NCBI RefSeq assembly: GCF_030504955.1
Contig: NZ_JAUKTR010000001.1
Coordinates: 559,501 to 623,500, forward strand
Source: Peiella sedimenti
Lineage (GTDB): Bacteria; Pseudomonadota; Alphaproteobacteria; Caulobacterales; Caulobacteraceae
Length of the DNA: 64,000 nucleotides
Direction of reading: 5' to 3'
Shown: positions 45,709-54,729 of the stretch, piece after piece
Layout of the letters: each line of letters starts with the position of its first letter
How positions within the stretch are numbered: position 1 is the first letter of the stretch
The notes under the pieces: model-generated
Seen by the model: the letters and a program-made list of their open reading frames with translations, nothing else
Databases searched by the model: none
Told to the model about the DNA's origin: nothing
Translations under genes and position numbers: made by a program

Positions 45709-46088
45709 TCGAGTGGATCGAGGCGGACGCCGTCCTGGCCGCGCATGAGGCCAGCTTGGCGCGCGAGGGCGGGGCGCCCGGCCTGCGTGACGCGGGACTG
45801 CTCGCCTCCGCGCTGGAGCGGCCGATCAATCGTCACGCCTATGAGGACGAGACAGACATCTGCATTTTGGGGGCGACCTATGCCGTCGGCATCGCCGGCA
45901 ATCATCCGTTCGTCGACGGAAACAAGCGCACCGCCTTCATGACCTGCGCGGCTTTCATGCTCCTGAACGGCCGGCCGCTGAGGGCGCACCAGCTGGACGC
46001 CGCAAGGGTGATGCTGGCGGTGGCCGCGGGGGAGATCGACATCGAGCCGCTGGCCGACTGGCTGCGGGTCCACAGCCGCGAGGCTTAG
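45705..46088 (+). CDS. doc: Doc-type Fic toxin (death on curing)
   Basis: GTG start at 45705 overlaps the antitoxin stop. The 127-residue protein has the Fic motif [12 protein letters not shown] (residues 67-78), with catalytic His67, and the ALxRPxxRHAYE-like N-terminus of Doc. Doc toxins phosphorylate elongation factor Tu. Doc normally pairs with Phd; here the antitoxin is AbrB-type. Its stop overlaps the convergent ispH stop by four bases. Confidence 0.92.
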   Translation: MIEWIEADAVLAAHEASLAREGGAPGLRDAGLLASALERPINRHAYEDETDICILGATYAVGIAGNHPFVDGNKRTAFMTCAAFMLLNGRPLRAHQLDAARVMLAVAAGEIDIEPLADWLRVHSREA

Positions 46089-47047
46089 GCTTCGGCCAAT
46101 ACGCGCGGCAGCTTGAAGGTGACGGTTTCGCGCGCGGCGCCGTCTTCAATGATGTCCAGATCGTAGCGCGCCCGCAGGGCGTCGATCACACCCTGAACCA
46201 GAGGCTCGGGCGCCGAGGCGCCGGCGGTCAGTCCGACGACGCGAACGCTGTCGAACCAGTCCCAGTCGATGGCCGAGGCGTCGTCGATCAGTCGCGCGTC
46301 CCTGGCCCCGGCCCGGAGGGCCACCTCGCGCAGGCGCACCGAGTTGGACGAGTTCTGCGAGCCCACCACCAGGACCAGGTCCGCGCCGTCGGCCAGCCGC
46401 TTGACCGCCTCCTGCCGGTTGGTGGTGGCGTAGCAGATGTCTTCCTTGTGCGGGTCCGGAAGCGTCGGAAAGCGCCGCTTGAGCGCCGCCACGATCTCGG
46501 CGGTGTCGTCCACCGACAGGGTCGTCTGAGTGACATAGGCCAGGCGCTCCGGATCGCGCGGCTGGAAGGCCATCGCGTCCTCCACCGTCTCGATCAGGGT
46601 GATGGCGCCTTCGGGCAGCTGGCCCATGGTGCCCTCGACCTCGGGGTGGCCCGCGTGGCCGATCAGGACGATCTCACGTCCCGCGGCGTGGTGGCGTTCC
46701 GCCTCGACATGCACCTTGGAGACCAGCGGGCAGGTGGCGTCCAGGAAGGTCATCTGGCGTGAACGAGCCTGCTCGGGGACGGCCTTTGGCACGCCGTGGG
46801 CCGAGAACACCACCGGCCGGTCGTCCGGGCACTCGGACAGGTCCTCCACGAAGATTGCGCCCATGGCCTTCAGGCGTTCGACCACATGGCGATTGTGCAC
46901 GATCTCGTGCCGCACATAGACCGGGGCGCCGAAGCGGGCGATGGCGCGCTCCACAATCTGGATGGCGCGGTCCACGCCGGCGCAGAAGCCGCGCGGCGCG
47001 GCCAGGCGCAGGGTCAGGCGGGGGGCGGAGAGGGGCGCGGCGCTCAT
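46085..47047 (-). CDS. ispH: 4-hydroxy-3-methylbut-2-enyl diphosphate reductase
   Basis: The 320-residue protein carries three Fe-S cysteines: [22 protein letters not shown] and [11 protein letters not shown]. The substrate residues lie in VFSAHGVPK and [11 protein letters not shown]. It is the last enzyme of the MEP isoprenoid pathway. It stands alone and is convergent with doc. Confidence 0.96.
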   Translation of the reverse strand: MSAAPLSAPRLTLRLAAPRGFCAGVDRAIQIVERAIARFGAPVYVRHEIVHNRHVVERLKAMGAIFVEDLSECPDDRPVVFSAHGVPKAVPEQARSRQMTFLDATCPLVSKVHVEAERHHAAGREIVLIGHAGHPEVEGTMGQLPEGAITLIETVEDAMAFQPRDPERLAYVTQTTLSVDDTAEIVAALKRRFPTLPDPHKEDICYATTNRQEAVKRLADGADLVLVVGSQNSSNSVRLREVALRAGARDARLIDDASAIDWDWFDSVRVVGLTAGASAPEPLVQGVIDALRARYDLDIIEDGAARETVTFKLPRVLAEA

Positions 47048-47183
47048 CGGCGCGGAACCTAGGGATTTTCGCGCCCCTGCGCCACTGCGGTTCGTTGCGG
47101 CGCCTCGCTTTAGCCGCTATCACGCGGAACCGTGCGCCAGCGCGCTTCGTCGGGGAGCGCGCCCGCCTGACCAGGATTGCTTC

Positions 47184-47885
47184 ATGCGCCGTGTTCTTAT
47201 GCTCGCCGCCGCCGCGCTTATCGCCGGCACGAGCGTCTCCGTTCCCGCCGACGCCTATGCTCAGTCGCGCCGCGACCGTGAGCGTCAGGAGCAGCAGCGC
47301 CGCCAGGAAGAACAGCGCGAGCAACAGGCCCGCCAGCGGCGCCAGGAAGAGACCCGCCGCTCGCGCCTGGCCCGTCTGCGCCGCGAGCGCCCGAACCAGG
47401 GCCCGTGCCCCTACGTGAAGATTCTCTACGACGCCGCGCGCTATCTGGAGTTTCAGGGCCAGCCGGCCGCCTCGACCGTCGGCTGGACCGGCGAGATCGA
47501 AGGCGTGACGTCCGACTGCGTCTACCGTGAGAACAACGACCCGATCCGCGTGGACATGAACGTGCTGTTCCACCTGGGCCGGGGGCCGACCGCCCAGGGC
47601 GAGGCCCACACCTATCGCTTCTGGGTGGCGGTCACGGAGCGCAACACGGCGATCCTGACCAAGGAATATTTCGACCTGCCCGTCACCTTCGATCCCGGCC
47701 AGGACCGCGTGGCGATCCAGCAGCGTATCAACGAGATCGTCATTCCGCGCGCCAATGAGAACATCCGCGGCGACCAGTTCGAGATTCTCGTCGGCTTTGA
47801 CGTGACGCCCGCCATGGCGGACTTCAACCGCCAGGGCGCACGCTTCCGCATCAATGCGGGCCAGACGCAGTCTTCCGGCGGCTAA
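47184..47885 (+). CDS. Exported hypothetical protein (coiled-coil N-part)
   Basis: ATG 47184 gives 233 residues with a signal peptide (MRRVLMLAAAALIAGTSVSV, AYAQ). A Gln/Arg/Glu helix follows (RRDRERQEQQRRQEEQREQQ), then a beta-rich domain: CPYVKILYDAARYLEF, VGWTGEIEGVTSDCVY, VLFHLGRGPTAQGEAHTYRF, EILVGFDVTPAMADFNRQG. Caulobacterales homologues are annotated as Tat-signal proteins of unknown function. It lies three bases before argS. Confidence 0.75.
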   Translation: MRRVLMLAAAALIAGTSVSVPADAYAQSRRDRERQEQQRRQEEQREQQARQRRQEETRRSRLARLRRERPNQGPCPYVKILYDAARYLEFQGQPAASTVGWTGEIEGVTSDCVYRENNDPIRVDMNVLFHLGRGPTAQGEAHTYRFWVAVTERNTAILTKEYFDLPVTFDPGQDRVAIQQRINEIVIPRANENIRGDQFEILVGFDVTPAMADFNRQGARFRINAGQTQSSGG

Positions 47886-47888
47886 GCC

Positions 47889-49649
47889 ATGACGGACCTA
47901 AGGACGGCCCTCAGCGAAGCGGCGGGCGCCGCCTTCGCCGCCGAAGGCTTGGCGGCGGAACTGGGGCGGGTCACCGCCTCTGACCGACCCGACCTCGCCG
48001 ACTTCCAGTGCAACGGCGCCCTGGCCGCCGCCAAACAGGCCAAGGCCAACCCGCGTGAGCTGGCCGCCCGCATCGCCGAGCGGCTGAAGGCCGACCCGCG
48101 CATCGCCTCGGTGGAGATCGCGGGTCCGGGCTTCATCAATCTGCGCGTGACCGACCAGGCGCTGGCGGCCCGCGCCACCGAGACCGCGTCGGACGCCATG
48201 GCCGGCGCCGCGCCGGTGAGCCAGCCACGCCGGGTCGTGGTGGATTACGGCGGCCCGAACGTGGCCAAGCCCATGCACGTGGGGCACCTGCGCGCGTCCA
48301 TCATTGGCGAGAGCCTGAAGCGGCTGTTCCGCTTCCGCGGAGACCAGGTCTGGGGCGACGCCCACTTCGGCGACTGGGGCTTTCAGATGGGCCTGCTCAT
48401 CACGGCCCTGGCCGAGGAGGGGCTGGCGGGCGCCTTCATGGCCGAGGGCGAGGGGCCGTTCCCGGCCGAAAGCCCCGTGACCCTGGCGGATCTGGAGCGC
48501 CTCTATCCCGCCGCCGCCGCCCGCGCCAAGGCCGAGCCCGAATTCCGCGACCGCGCCCGCAGGGCCACCGCCGAACTGCAAGCCGGCCGGCCGGGCTATC
48601 GCGCCCTGTGGAAGCACATGCACGACGTCTCGATGGCGGCGCTGCAACGCGACTTCGCGGCGCTGGGCGTCACCTTTGACCTGTGGAAGGGTGAGGCCGA
48701 CGTCGATCCCCTCATCCCCCCGATGGTCGAGGAGCTGCGCGCCAAGGGCCTGCTGGTCGAAGACCAGGGCGCCCAGGTGGTGCACATCGCCCGCGAGGGC
48801 GACAAGCGCGAGCTGCCGCCCCTGCTGGTCATCTCGTCCGAGGGCTCGGCCATGTACGGCACGACTGACCTGGCCACCATCGTCGACCGCCGCAATGAAC
48901 AGGCCTTTGATCTGGTGCTGTACGTGGTCGACCAGCGCCAGGCAGACCATTTCGAACAGGTGTTCCGCGCCGCCTATCTGGCCGGTTACGCCGCCGAGGG
49001 CTCGCTGGAGCATCTGGGCTTCGGCACCATGAACGGCCCGGACGGCAAGCCCTTCAAGACCCGCGAGGGCGGGGTGCTCAAGCTGGCTGACCTCATCGAG
49101 ATGACGCGGGCCAAGGCGCGCGAACGCCTGCGCGAGGCCCAGCTGGGCGAGGACGCCACGGCGGACGAGTTCGAGGCGATCGCCGGCAAGGTGGCCGTGG
49201 CGGCGCTGAAGTTCGCTGATCTGTCGAACTGGCGCGGCACCAGCTACGTGTTTGATCTCGACCGCTTCATGAGCTTCGAGGGCAAGACCGGGCCGTACCT
49301 GCTGTACCAGGCGGTGCGGATCAAATCCCTGCTGCGCAAGGCGGCTGACCAGGGCTTTGGGGCCGGGGCCGTCGTGGTCGCTGAACCGGCTGAGCGCGAC
49401 CTGGCCTTGACGCTAGACGCCTTCGCCCAGGCGGTGGAGGAGGCCTATGACAAGCGCGGCCCCAATACCATCGCCGAGCACGCCTATCGCCTGGCCCAGA
49501 GCTTCTCCAAGTTCTACGCGGCCTGTCCGGTGCTGGCGGCCGACACGGTTGAGGCGCGGGCCTCACGCCTGGCTCTGTCGCAGGCCACGCTGAAGCAGCT
49601 GGAGACGGCGCTGGACCTGCTGGGCATCGAGACGCCCGAGCGGATGTAG
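47889..49649 (+). CDS. argS: Arginyl-tRNA synthetase
   Basis: The 586-residue class I synthetase has the HIGH signature as [10 protein letters not shown] near residue 130, an ArgRS N-terminal domain (residues 1-100) and the anticodon-binding helical end ([18 protein letters not shown]). [15 protein letters not shown] is typical of ArgRS. It charges tRNA-Arg. It is essential and single in the window. Confidence 0.97.
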   Translation: MTDLRTALSEAAGAAFAAEGLAAELGRVTASDRPDLADFQCNGALAAAKQAKANPRELAARIAERLKADPRIASVEIAGPGFINLRVTDQALAARATETASDAMAGAAPVSQPRRVVVDYGGPNVAKPMHVGHLRASIIGESLKRLFRFRGDQVWGDAHFGDWGFQMGLLITALAEEGLAGAFMAEGEGPFPAESPVTLADLERLYPAAAARAKAEPEFRDRARRATAELQAGRPGYRALWKHMHDVSMAALQRDFAALGVTFDLWKGEADVDPLIPPMVEELRAKGLLVEDQGAQVVHIAREGDKRELPPLLVISSEGSAMYGTTDLATIVDRRNEQAFDLVLYVVDQRQADHFEQVFRAAYLAGYAAEGSLEHLGFGTMNGPDGKPFKTREGGVLKLADLIEMTRAKARERLREAQLGEDATADEFEAIAGKVAVAALKFADLSNWRGTSYVFDLDRFMSFEGKTGPYLLYQAVRIKSLLRKAADQGFGAGAVVVAEPAERDLALTLDAFAQAVEEAYDKRGPNTIAEHAYRLAQSFSKFYAACPVLAADTVEARASRLALSQATLKQLETALDLLGIETPERM

Positions 49650-49652
49650 GCG

Positions 49653-50303
49653 TTAGCCGCGTACTGGGATCACGGTGGTCCGAAGTCCCTGATGCAGGGC
49701 CTCCCCGCGCTTCGGCGGCAGAATGACATCGCCATCCTCGTCCACGGGCGCGCCGTCCATTGAGGCTCGAGCCTCCATGTAGAATATGATGACCTCGGTC
49801 AGCCCCTGTTCGTCGCTGACCCGCGCCAGACGGGCCACGTCCCAGCCCAAGGGCGGCTGATAGCCGGCGTCAATTAGGAAGGCGCGAGTGCGGCCTGCCT
49901 CGCGATCAGGATTGGTGCGCGCGGCGGCTTCGTCATCATAGGCGAAGGCGCCGGTGCGATACGTCTGCTCGCCAAACGTCCTCGGTGGGTGTGAGGGAAA
50001 CAGAAAGCGGAATGGCGATCCCGCCTGGGCGTGTTCGTACTGGATGACGATCATGCGGCGGATGCGTCTATCCGTGCCCGCATCCACAAACACGCGGCGC
50101 TCGGCGTCCGTAAGGTCGAGGATCGGGAACGACAGCGGCGGCAGGGGCTGGAACGCTGGATCTATGCGCAGGGTCAGGTCCGGCTTGGTTGACACCAGAA
50201 GCCCGTCCTCCATGCGGCGTGTCCAGCCGTCGTGGGTAGACTGGGCCTGGGCGGGCAGGGCTGCGCCGAACATGGCGGCCAGGATCAGTGTCCGTCTATC
50301 CAT
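49653..50303 (-). CDS. Secreted hypothetical protein
   Basis: ATG 50303 gives 216 residues with a signal peptide (MDRRTLILAAMFGAALPAQA). The mature part contains MEDGLLVSTKPDLTLRIDPA, YEHAQAGSPFRFLFPSHPP and LLFLIDAGYQPPLGWDVARL-type stretches, ending KRGEALHQGLRTTVIPVRG. I do not recognise a family. It faces the adenine deaminase gene divergently, 60 bases apart. Confidence 0.7.
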   Translation of the reverse strand: MDRRTLILAAMFGAALPAQAQSTHDGWTRRMEDGLLVSTKPDLTLRIDPAFQPLPPLSFPILDLTDAERRVFVDAGTDRRIRRMIVIQYEHAQAGSPFRFLFPSHPPRTFGEQTYRTGAFAYDDEAAARTNPDREAGRTRAFLIDAGYQPPLGWDVARLARVSDEQGLTEVIIFYMEARASMDGAPVDEDGDVILPPKRGEALHQGLRTTVIPVRG

Positions 50304-50363
50304 CAAGGGCGCCTCAACAGGAAACGCCGACGAGCGTATGCTGCCGCCTTGAGGGAGTAAATC

Positions 50364-51368
50364 ATGGGTCTCGCCGACTTCATCACGCGCCTGCCCAAGG
50401 CCGAGCTGCACCTGCACATCGAGGGCTCGCTGGAGCCTGAACTGATGTTCGAGCTGGCGCGGCGCAACCATGTGGCCCTGCCCTTCAAGAGCGTCGAGGA
50501 GGTGCGGGCGGCCTACGACTTCTCGAACCTGCAGGACTTCCTCGACATCTATTACGCGGGCGCCGACGTGCTGCGCACCGAGGAGGACTTCCAGGACCTG
50601 GCCCTGGCCTATTTCCGCCGCGCTCACGCCGACGGGGTGCGCCACGCCGAGATCTTCTTCGACCCCCAGACCCACACCGACCGGGGCATCCCCATGCAGA
50701 CGGCGATGGACGGCCTGTGGGCCGCCATGGGCGAGGCGGGCGAGGAGCTGGGCGTGAGCTCGCGGCTGATCCTGTGCTTCCTGCGGCACCTGGACGAGGC
50801 GGCGGCGCTTGAGACCCTGAGGCAAGCCGAGCCGTGGCTGGACCGGATCACGGGGGTCGGGCTGGATTCCTCGGAGGTGGGCCACCCGCCCTCCAAGTTC
50901 GTGCGCGTGTTCGAGCGCGCCGGGGCCATGGGGCTGAAGCGCGTGGCCCATGCCGGCGAGGAGGGGCCGCCCGACTACGTCTGGCAGGCGCTGGACCTCT
51001 TGAAGGTGGACCGCATCGACCACGGCAACCGGGCCATGGAGGACCCGGCCCTGGTCCGGCGCTTGGCCGAAGAGGGCATGACGCTGACGGTCTGTCCGCT
51101 GTCGAACCTGAAGCTCTGCGTCGTGGACGACCTGGCCCGCCATCCGATCCCGGCCATGCTCGACGCCGGATTGAAGGTGACCATCAACTCGGACGATCCG
51201 GCCTATTTCGGCGGCTATGTGGGCGAGAACTACCGGCGGTTGGCCGAGGCCGCGGGCGTGGACCGCGCGGCGCTGGTGGAGATGGCGCGGAACAGCTTCA
51301 CGGGCTCGTTCCTGAACGAGGCCGACAAGGCGCGGCGGCTGGCGGAGGTGGAGGCGTTTGAGCGGTAG
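50364..51368 (+). CDS. Adenine deaminase (adenosine-deaminase fold)
   Basis: The 334-residue enzyme has Zn ligands in ELHLHIEGS (His16, His18), a AHAGEEGP His and the NSDDPAYFGGY Asp. The segments FFDPQTHTDRGIPM and SSEVGHPPSKFVRVFE match the adenine deaminase (Aah1-like) subgroup rather than classical adenosine deaminase. It therefore likely turns adenine into hypoxanthine for purine salvage. A pure adenosine deaminase cannot be fully excluded. Confidence 0.85.
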   Translation: MGLADFITRLPKAELHLHIEGSLEPELMFELARRNHVALPFKSVEEVRAAYDFSNLQDFLDIYYAGADVLRTEEDFQDLALAYFRRAHADGVRHAEIFFDPQTHTDRGIPMQTAMDGLWAAMGEAGEELGVSSRLILCFLRHLDEAAALETLRQAEPWLDRITGVGLDSSEVGHPPSKFVRVFERAGAMGLKRVAHAGEEGPPDYVWQALDLLKVDRIDHGNRAMEDPALVRRLAEEGMTLTVCPLSNLKLCVVDDLARHPIPAMLDAGLKVTINSDDPAYFGGYVGENYRRLAEAAGVDRAALVEMARNSFTGSFLNEADKARRLAEVEAFER

Positions 51369-51370
51369 GG

Positions 51371-51835
51371 CTAGCGCCGAGAATGCAAAGCGGAAAATAT
51401 TAGAGGCCTGAGGCTTGGATCGACGACCTGTTCAGGGCGCAGTCGAGCAACGATGGTCCAATCATCCGCCTCGAGACTCGCGAAGATAATGATGGGTTCG
51501 CCGACGCGCTCCGCTCGCCGGCACGTGCTTCTGGCGTCAACGATGACCAGCGTTTGCTCAGGAAGCGCGCGGCCCTCGATCAGATGGAGCGGACTGTAGA
51601 ATATTTGGACGCTGTCGGCTTCGACCACCCGCTCCATGCTGACTTCCGCGATGAAGATGCTGTCGGATTGGGCGCGGTATTGGTCCTGCTCCACGGCGCG
51701 CGAGCGCGCGAGCATTTCATCCTCAGTCTCCCCTGCGACCGGCGGCACCACGAGATAGACGGGAGCGCAGGCCACCGCATGCTCCGCAGACAAAAGTCCA
51801 AGAGCCAGGAGGCCCGCCGGGAGTAGAACTTTCAT
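51371..51835 (-). CDS. Secreted hypothetical protein
   Basis: ATG 51835 gives 154 residues with a signal peptide (MKVLLPAGLLALGLLSAEHA). The mature protein starts CAPVYLVVPPVAGETEDEML and holds QSDSIFIAEVSMERVVEADS and a CRRAERVGEP site; a first Cys near residue 23 could pair with it. Family not recognised. Confidence 0.65.
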   Translation of the reverse strand: MKVLLPAGLLALGLLSAEHAVACAPVYLVVPPVAGETEDEMLARSRAVEQDQYRAQSDSIFIAEVSMERVVEADSVQIFYSPLHLIEGRALPEQTLVIVDARSTCRRAERVGEPIIIFASLEADDWTIVARLRPEQVVDPSLRPLIFSALHSRR

Positions 51836-51897
51836 CCGCTCAGCCTGACACCACACGTGGCCTGCGGGAAGGCCCCAAGCCGAGCGGTCCGCACAGC

Positions 51898-51922
51898 AAA
51901 AGGCCCCGGCGGACCGGGGCCT
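51898..51922 (-). terminator. Rho-independent terminator after the Tyr/Gly/Arg-rich gene
   Basis: AGGCCCCGG and CCGGGGCCT pair around CGGA; on the minus strand the stem runs into TTTT. It lies about 26 bases after the stop at 51948. Confidence 0.8.
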
Positions 51923-51947
51923 TCGCGTTGAGGCGGGAAGGGGGCCG

Positions 51948-52694
51948 TTACTTGCGGTCCTTCTCCATGCGGGTCTTCTGCTCTTCCCGCGCCTCGTGGA
52001 TATCCTTCTGGCTGCCCACGCCGCCGTCCGAGACGTTCTCGACCACCTGGTTGCCGCGGCTGGCGCGCCAGGTGTCGAAATCGGAGGAGAACTTCTGGCG
52101 GCGCTCGCTGCGCCACTCGTGATAGTCGCGGTCGAACTTCGACATCTGCTGCTCGCGCCAATGCAGATAGTCGGGCTCATAGTCTCGCTGGCGGGCGGAC
52201 GAGCCTTCCCAGATCTGGCCGCCCGGCGCGTAGCCATGACGGGGATACTCGCGGTTGGCATAGGCCTGACGCTCATAGTTCGGGCCGCCGGCGTAGCCGC
52301 GCTCATAGCTTTGCCCGTAGGCGCGGGTCACACCGTAGTCGCGGCCGAATTCGCCGCCACGGGGCTCCCGCGTGGCGTAGGTGCGGCCGCGCTCGTAAGC
52401 CTCAGGGCGGGCGTAGTCCGAACCGCCGGCGTAATAGCCGCGCTGGTCGCCGTAGGCTGCGGTGCGGCTGGGATGGGCGCCGTAGCCGTACTGGTCGTAG
52501 GAGGCGCCGCGATAGTCCTGAGCGCCGTAGTCCTGACGCGCGTCGTAGCCGTAGGCGTCGGGCTGACGCCCTTCGGCCTCGGTTTGAGACCAGCTGCGGC
52601 CTTCGTCGCGGGTGCGGTCGCGGGCCTCCCAGCGGTCGTCCTGTCGATCACGGCCGCCGGCCCATCGTTCGCGGTTTTCGTAGCGGTTTTCCAT
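51948..52694 (-). CDS. Tyr/Gly/Arg-rich low-complexity protein
   Basis: ATG 52694 follows AGGAGA. The 248-residue protein starts MENRYENRERWAGGRDRQDD and has about 130 residues dominated by Tyr, Gly, Arg, Asp and Ala (YGYDARQDYGAQDYRGASYD). The C-terminal 70 residues look folded: YLHWREQQMSKFDRDYHEWR, SERRQKFSSDFDTWRASRGN. Similar C-termini are found in uncharacterised proteins of Caulobacterales and sphingomonads. A disordered, possibly condensate-forming or stress-related protein is an inference. Confidence 0.75.
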   Translation of the reverse strand: MENRYENRERWAGGRDRQDDRWEARDRTRDEGRSWSQTEAEGRQPDAYGYDARQDYGAQDYRGASYDQYGYGAHPSRTAAYGDQRGYYAGGSDYARPEAYERGRTYATREPRGGEFGRDYGVTRAYGQSYERGYAGGPNYERQAYANREYPRHGYAPGGQIWEGSSARQRDYEPDYLHWREQQMSKFDRDYHEWRSERRQKFSSDFDTWRASRGNQVVENVSDGGVGSQKDIHEAREEQKTRMEKDRK

Positions 52695-52844
52695 CACGCG
52701 TCTCCTGTGCTCTTGAGGGGGCGGCGAGGGGCATCCCGCATCGCCGCGCGGACAGGAGGGAAACCCGGCGCGTAAGCCCGCCGTTCCATATGCCCAAGGT
52801 CGCGGCGCCGCTTGACTCCCGCCCTGAACCGGGGCCTTTGGGCG

Positions 52845-53040
52845 GGCTCTCGCGGGAGAGATCGGGGCCCTGATTCCGGGGTCTCGGAGCCGAAGGCGCA
52901 ACCGCCCCGGAAACGCTCAGGCAAAAGGACCGCGAGGCGCGATAAGACGCTGGAAAGCCGCCCTTGGGCGCGCCGACGGAGCAAGGAGGCATGCCGCCTC
53001 TGGAATCTCTCAGGCTTCAGGACAGCGGGGGCCTCTGGCG
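52845..53040 (+). ncRNA. Tandem glycine riboswitch
   Basis: Two aptamer-like units precede gcvT. Unit 1 (about 52845-52935) has CGGGAGAG, the GCCGAAGGCGCAA core (about 52889) and CGGAAACGCTCAGGCAAAAGGAC. Unit 2 (about 52945-53032) has CTGGAAAG, GCCGACGGAGCAA and TGGAATCTCTCAGGCTTCAGGAC. The CTCAGGC...AGGAC ends and GGAGCAA cores are the known hallmarks of gcvT elements. A TTGACT (52812-52817) upstream may be the -35. It would turn on glycine cleavage when glycine is high. Confidence 0.93.
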
Positions 53041-53085
53041 GATCACCGCCGGGGCGACCGACCGCGCTTCTGAAGGGAGCCAGCC

Positions 53086-54201
53086 ATGACGGACCAGACG
53101 CTGAAGACAACGCCGCTGAACGCCGCGCACCGGGCGCTGGGCGCGCGCATGGTGCCCTTCGCCGGTTATGACATGCCCGTGCAGTACGAGGGCGTTCTGG
53201 CCGAGCACCGCTGGACGCGCGAGCACGCGGGCCTGTTCGACGTGTCCCACATGGGCCAGGCCAAGATTACGGGCGCCGACGCCGAGACCCAGTTCGAACG
53301 CTTCGTCTGCGGCGACTATCAGGGGCTGAAGGCCGGCAAGCAGCGCTACTCCCTGCTGCTGAACGATAAGGGCGGCATCCTGGACGACCTGATGGCGGGC
53401 AAGCCCGATCACGACGGACTGTTCGTGGTGGTCAACGCCGCCTGCAAGGACGCCGATTTCGCCCGCATCGAGGCGGGCCTTCAGGGCGACGCGAAGCTGA
53501 CCCGTCTGGAGGACCGCGCGCTGCTGGCCATTCAGGGCCCCGAGGCCGCCGAGGTCATGGCGGCCCATGAGCCGGTCCTGGCCGAGATGGGCTTTATGGA
53601 CACCGCCAGGCTGAAGCTGTTCGGCGAGGACTGCTACGTTTCGCGCTCGGGCTACACGGGCGAGGACGGCTACGAAATCTCCATTCCCGCGGCGGCCGCC
53701 GAGCGCGTCTGGAACACCCTGCTGGAGGACGCCCGGGTCAAGCCTATCGGCCTGGGCGCGCGGGACAGTCTGCGTCTGGAGGCGGGCCTGCCGCTGTATG
53801 GTCACGACGCCGACGAAGGCACCACGCCGGTCGAGGCGGCCCTGACCTTCGCCCTCTCAAAGCGCCGCCGCGAGGCCGCCGACTTCCCGGGCGCGGAGCG
53901 TATCCTGAAGCAGCATGCCGAGGGCGCGGACCGGGTTCGTGTGGGCCTGCACGTGAAGGAAGGCGCGCCGGCCCGCGAGGGCGCCGAGATCGCCGACGAG
54001 GACGGGAACCTGATCGGTCAGATCACCTCGGGCGGTCCGTCGCCGACCCTCGGCAAGAACATCGCCATGGGCTATGTGCCCGCGGACAAGGCGGCTCTGG
54101 GAACCGCGCTTCAGGTCATCGTGCGGGGCCGCGCCCTGCCGGCCGAGGTGGTGGCCATGCCGTTCGTGCAGCAACGTTACTATCGCAAACCCGCAGCCTG
54201 A
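53086..54201 (+). CDS. gcvT: Glycine cleavage system T protein (aminomethyltransferase)
   Basis: The 371-residue enzyme has GARMVPFAGYDMPVQYEGVL, HAGLFDVSHMGQ, the folate-binding YTGEDGYEIS and LGARDSLRLEAGLPLYGHD. It transfers the methylene group from the H-protein aminomethyl-lipoyl arm to tetrahydrofolate and releases ammonia. It is the first gene of the riboswitch-controlled operon. Confidence 0.97.
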   Translation: MTDQTLKTTPLNAAHRALGARMVPFAGYDMPVQYEGVLAEHRWTREHAGLFDVSHMGQAKITGADAETQFERFVCGDYQGLKAGKQRYSLLLNDKGGILDDLMAGKPDHDGLFVVVNAACKDADFARIEAGLQGDAKLTRLEDRALLAIQGPEAAEVMAAHEPVLAEMGFMDTARLKLFGEDCYVSRSGYTGEDGYEISIPAAAAERVWNTLLEDARVKPIGLGARDSLRLEAGLPLYGHDADEGTTPVEAALTFALSKRRREAADFPGAERILKQHAEGADRVRVGLHVKEGAPAREGAEIADEDGNLIGQITSGGPSPTLGKNIAMGYVPADKAALGTALQVIVRGRALPAEVVAMPFVQQRYYRKPAA

Positions 54202-54213
54202 GGGATCAGACCG

Positions 54214-54579
54214 ATGCGTTTCACCAAGGATCATGAGTGGGTGCGCCTGGAGGGCGACGTGGCCGTCGTCGGCATCACCCAGTACGCCGCCGACCAGCTG
54301 GGCGACGTCGTCTTCGTGGAGACCCCCGAGGTCGGCAAAATCGTCAGCCCCGGCGACAGCTTCGCCGTGGTGGAGAGCGTCAAGGCGGCGTCCGACGTCT
54401 ACGCCCCCGTGGCGGGGGAGGTGGTCGAGGCCAACACCGATCTGGGCTCCGCGCCCGAGACGGTGAACTCCGACCCCACGGGCGCCGGCTGGTTCTGCAA
54501 GATCAAGGTGGCCGACAAGGCCCAGGTCGAGGCTCTGATGGACCAGGCGTCCTACGACGCCTTCCTGGCGACGCTCTAG
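54214..54579 (+). CDS. gcvH: Glycine cleavage system H protein
   Basis: The 121-residue lipoyl carrier starts [20 protein letters not shown] with Lys57 for lipoylation in [14 protein letters not shown]. It shuttles the aminomethyl group between P and T proteins. It is twelve bases after gcvT. An inverted-repeat element begins eight bases after its stop. Confidence 0.97.
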   Translation: MRFTKDHEWVRLEGDVAVVGITQYAADQLGDVVFVETPEVGKIVSPGDSFAVVESVKAASDVYAPVAGEVVEANTDLGSAPETVNSDPTGAGWFCKIKVADKAQVEALMDQASYDAFLATL

Positions 54580-54586
54580 CCCAACC

Positions 54587-54714
54587 GCTCGTCCCCGCGA
54601 AAGCGGGGATCCAGCGCTTTGGGTGATCCCCGCCGGATCGCGAGCCGCAACATCAACCCGAGGCGTCTGCGCCTCGCTGGACAGGACTGGATCCCCGCTT
54701 TCGCGGGGATGAGC
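54587..54714. repeat. Inverted-repeat element (REP/MITE-like) within the gcv operon
   Basis: Left arm 54587-54614 and right arm 54687-54714 are reverse complements at 27 of 28 bases. Each arm also folds alone through CCCCGC-GAAA-GCGGGG, and an AGGCG-TCTG-CGCCT hairpin sits inside. The unit is 128 bases and splits gcvH from the OsmC gene. Similar CCCGCGAAAGCGGG sequences are common repeats in alphaproteobacterial genomes. It could be a non-autonomous mobile unit or mRNA-stability element. Confidence 0.8.
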
Positions 54715-54729
54715 GGAAGAAAGGCTGGA

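Noticed and set aside
54619..54729. N-terminal extension of the OsmC protein
   Set aside because: It translates the inverted-repeat element, which is noncoding repeat DNA; the OsmC fold starts at 54730.
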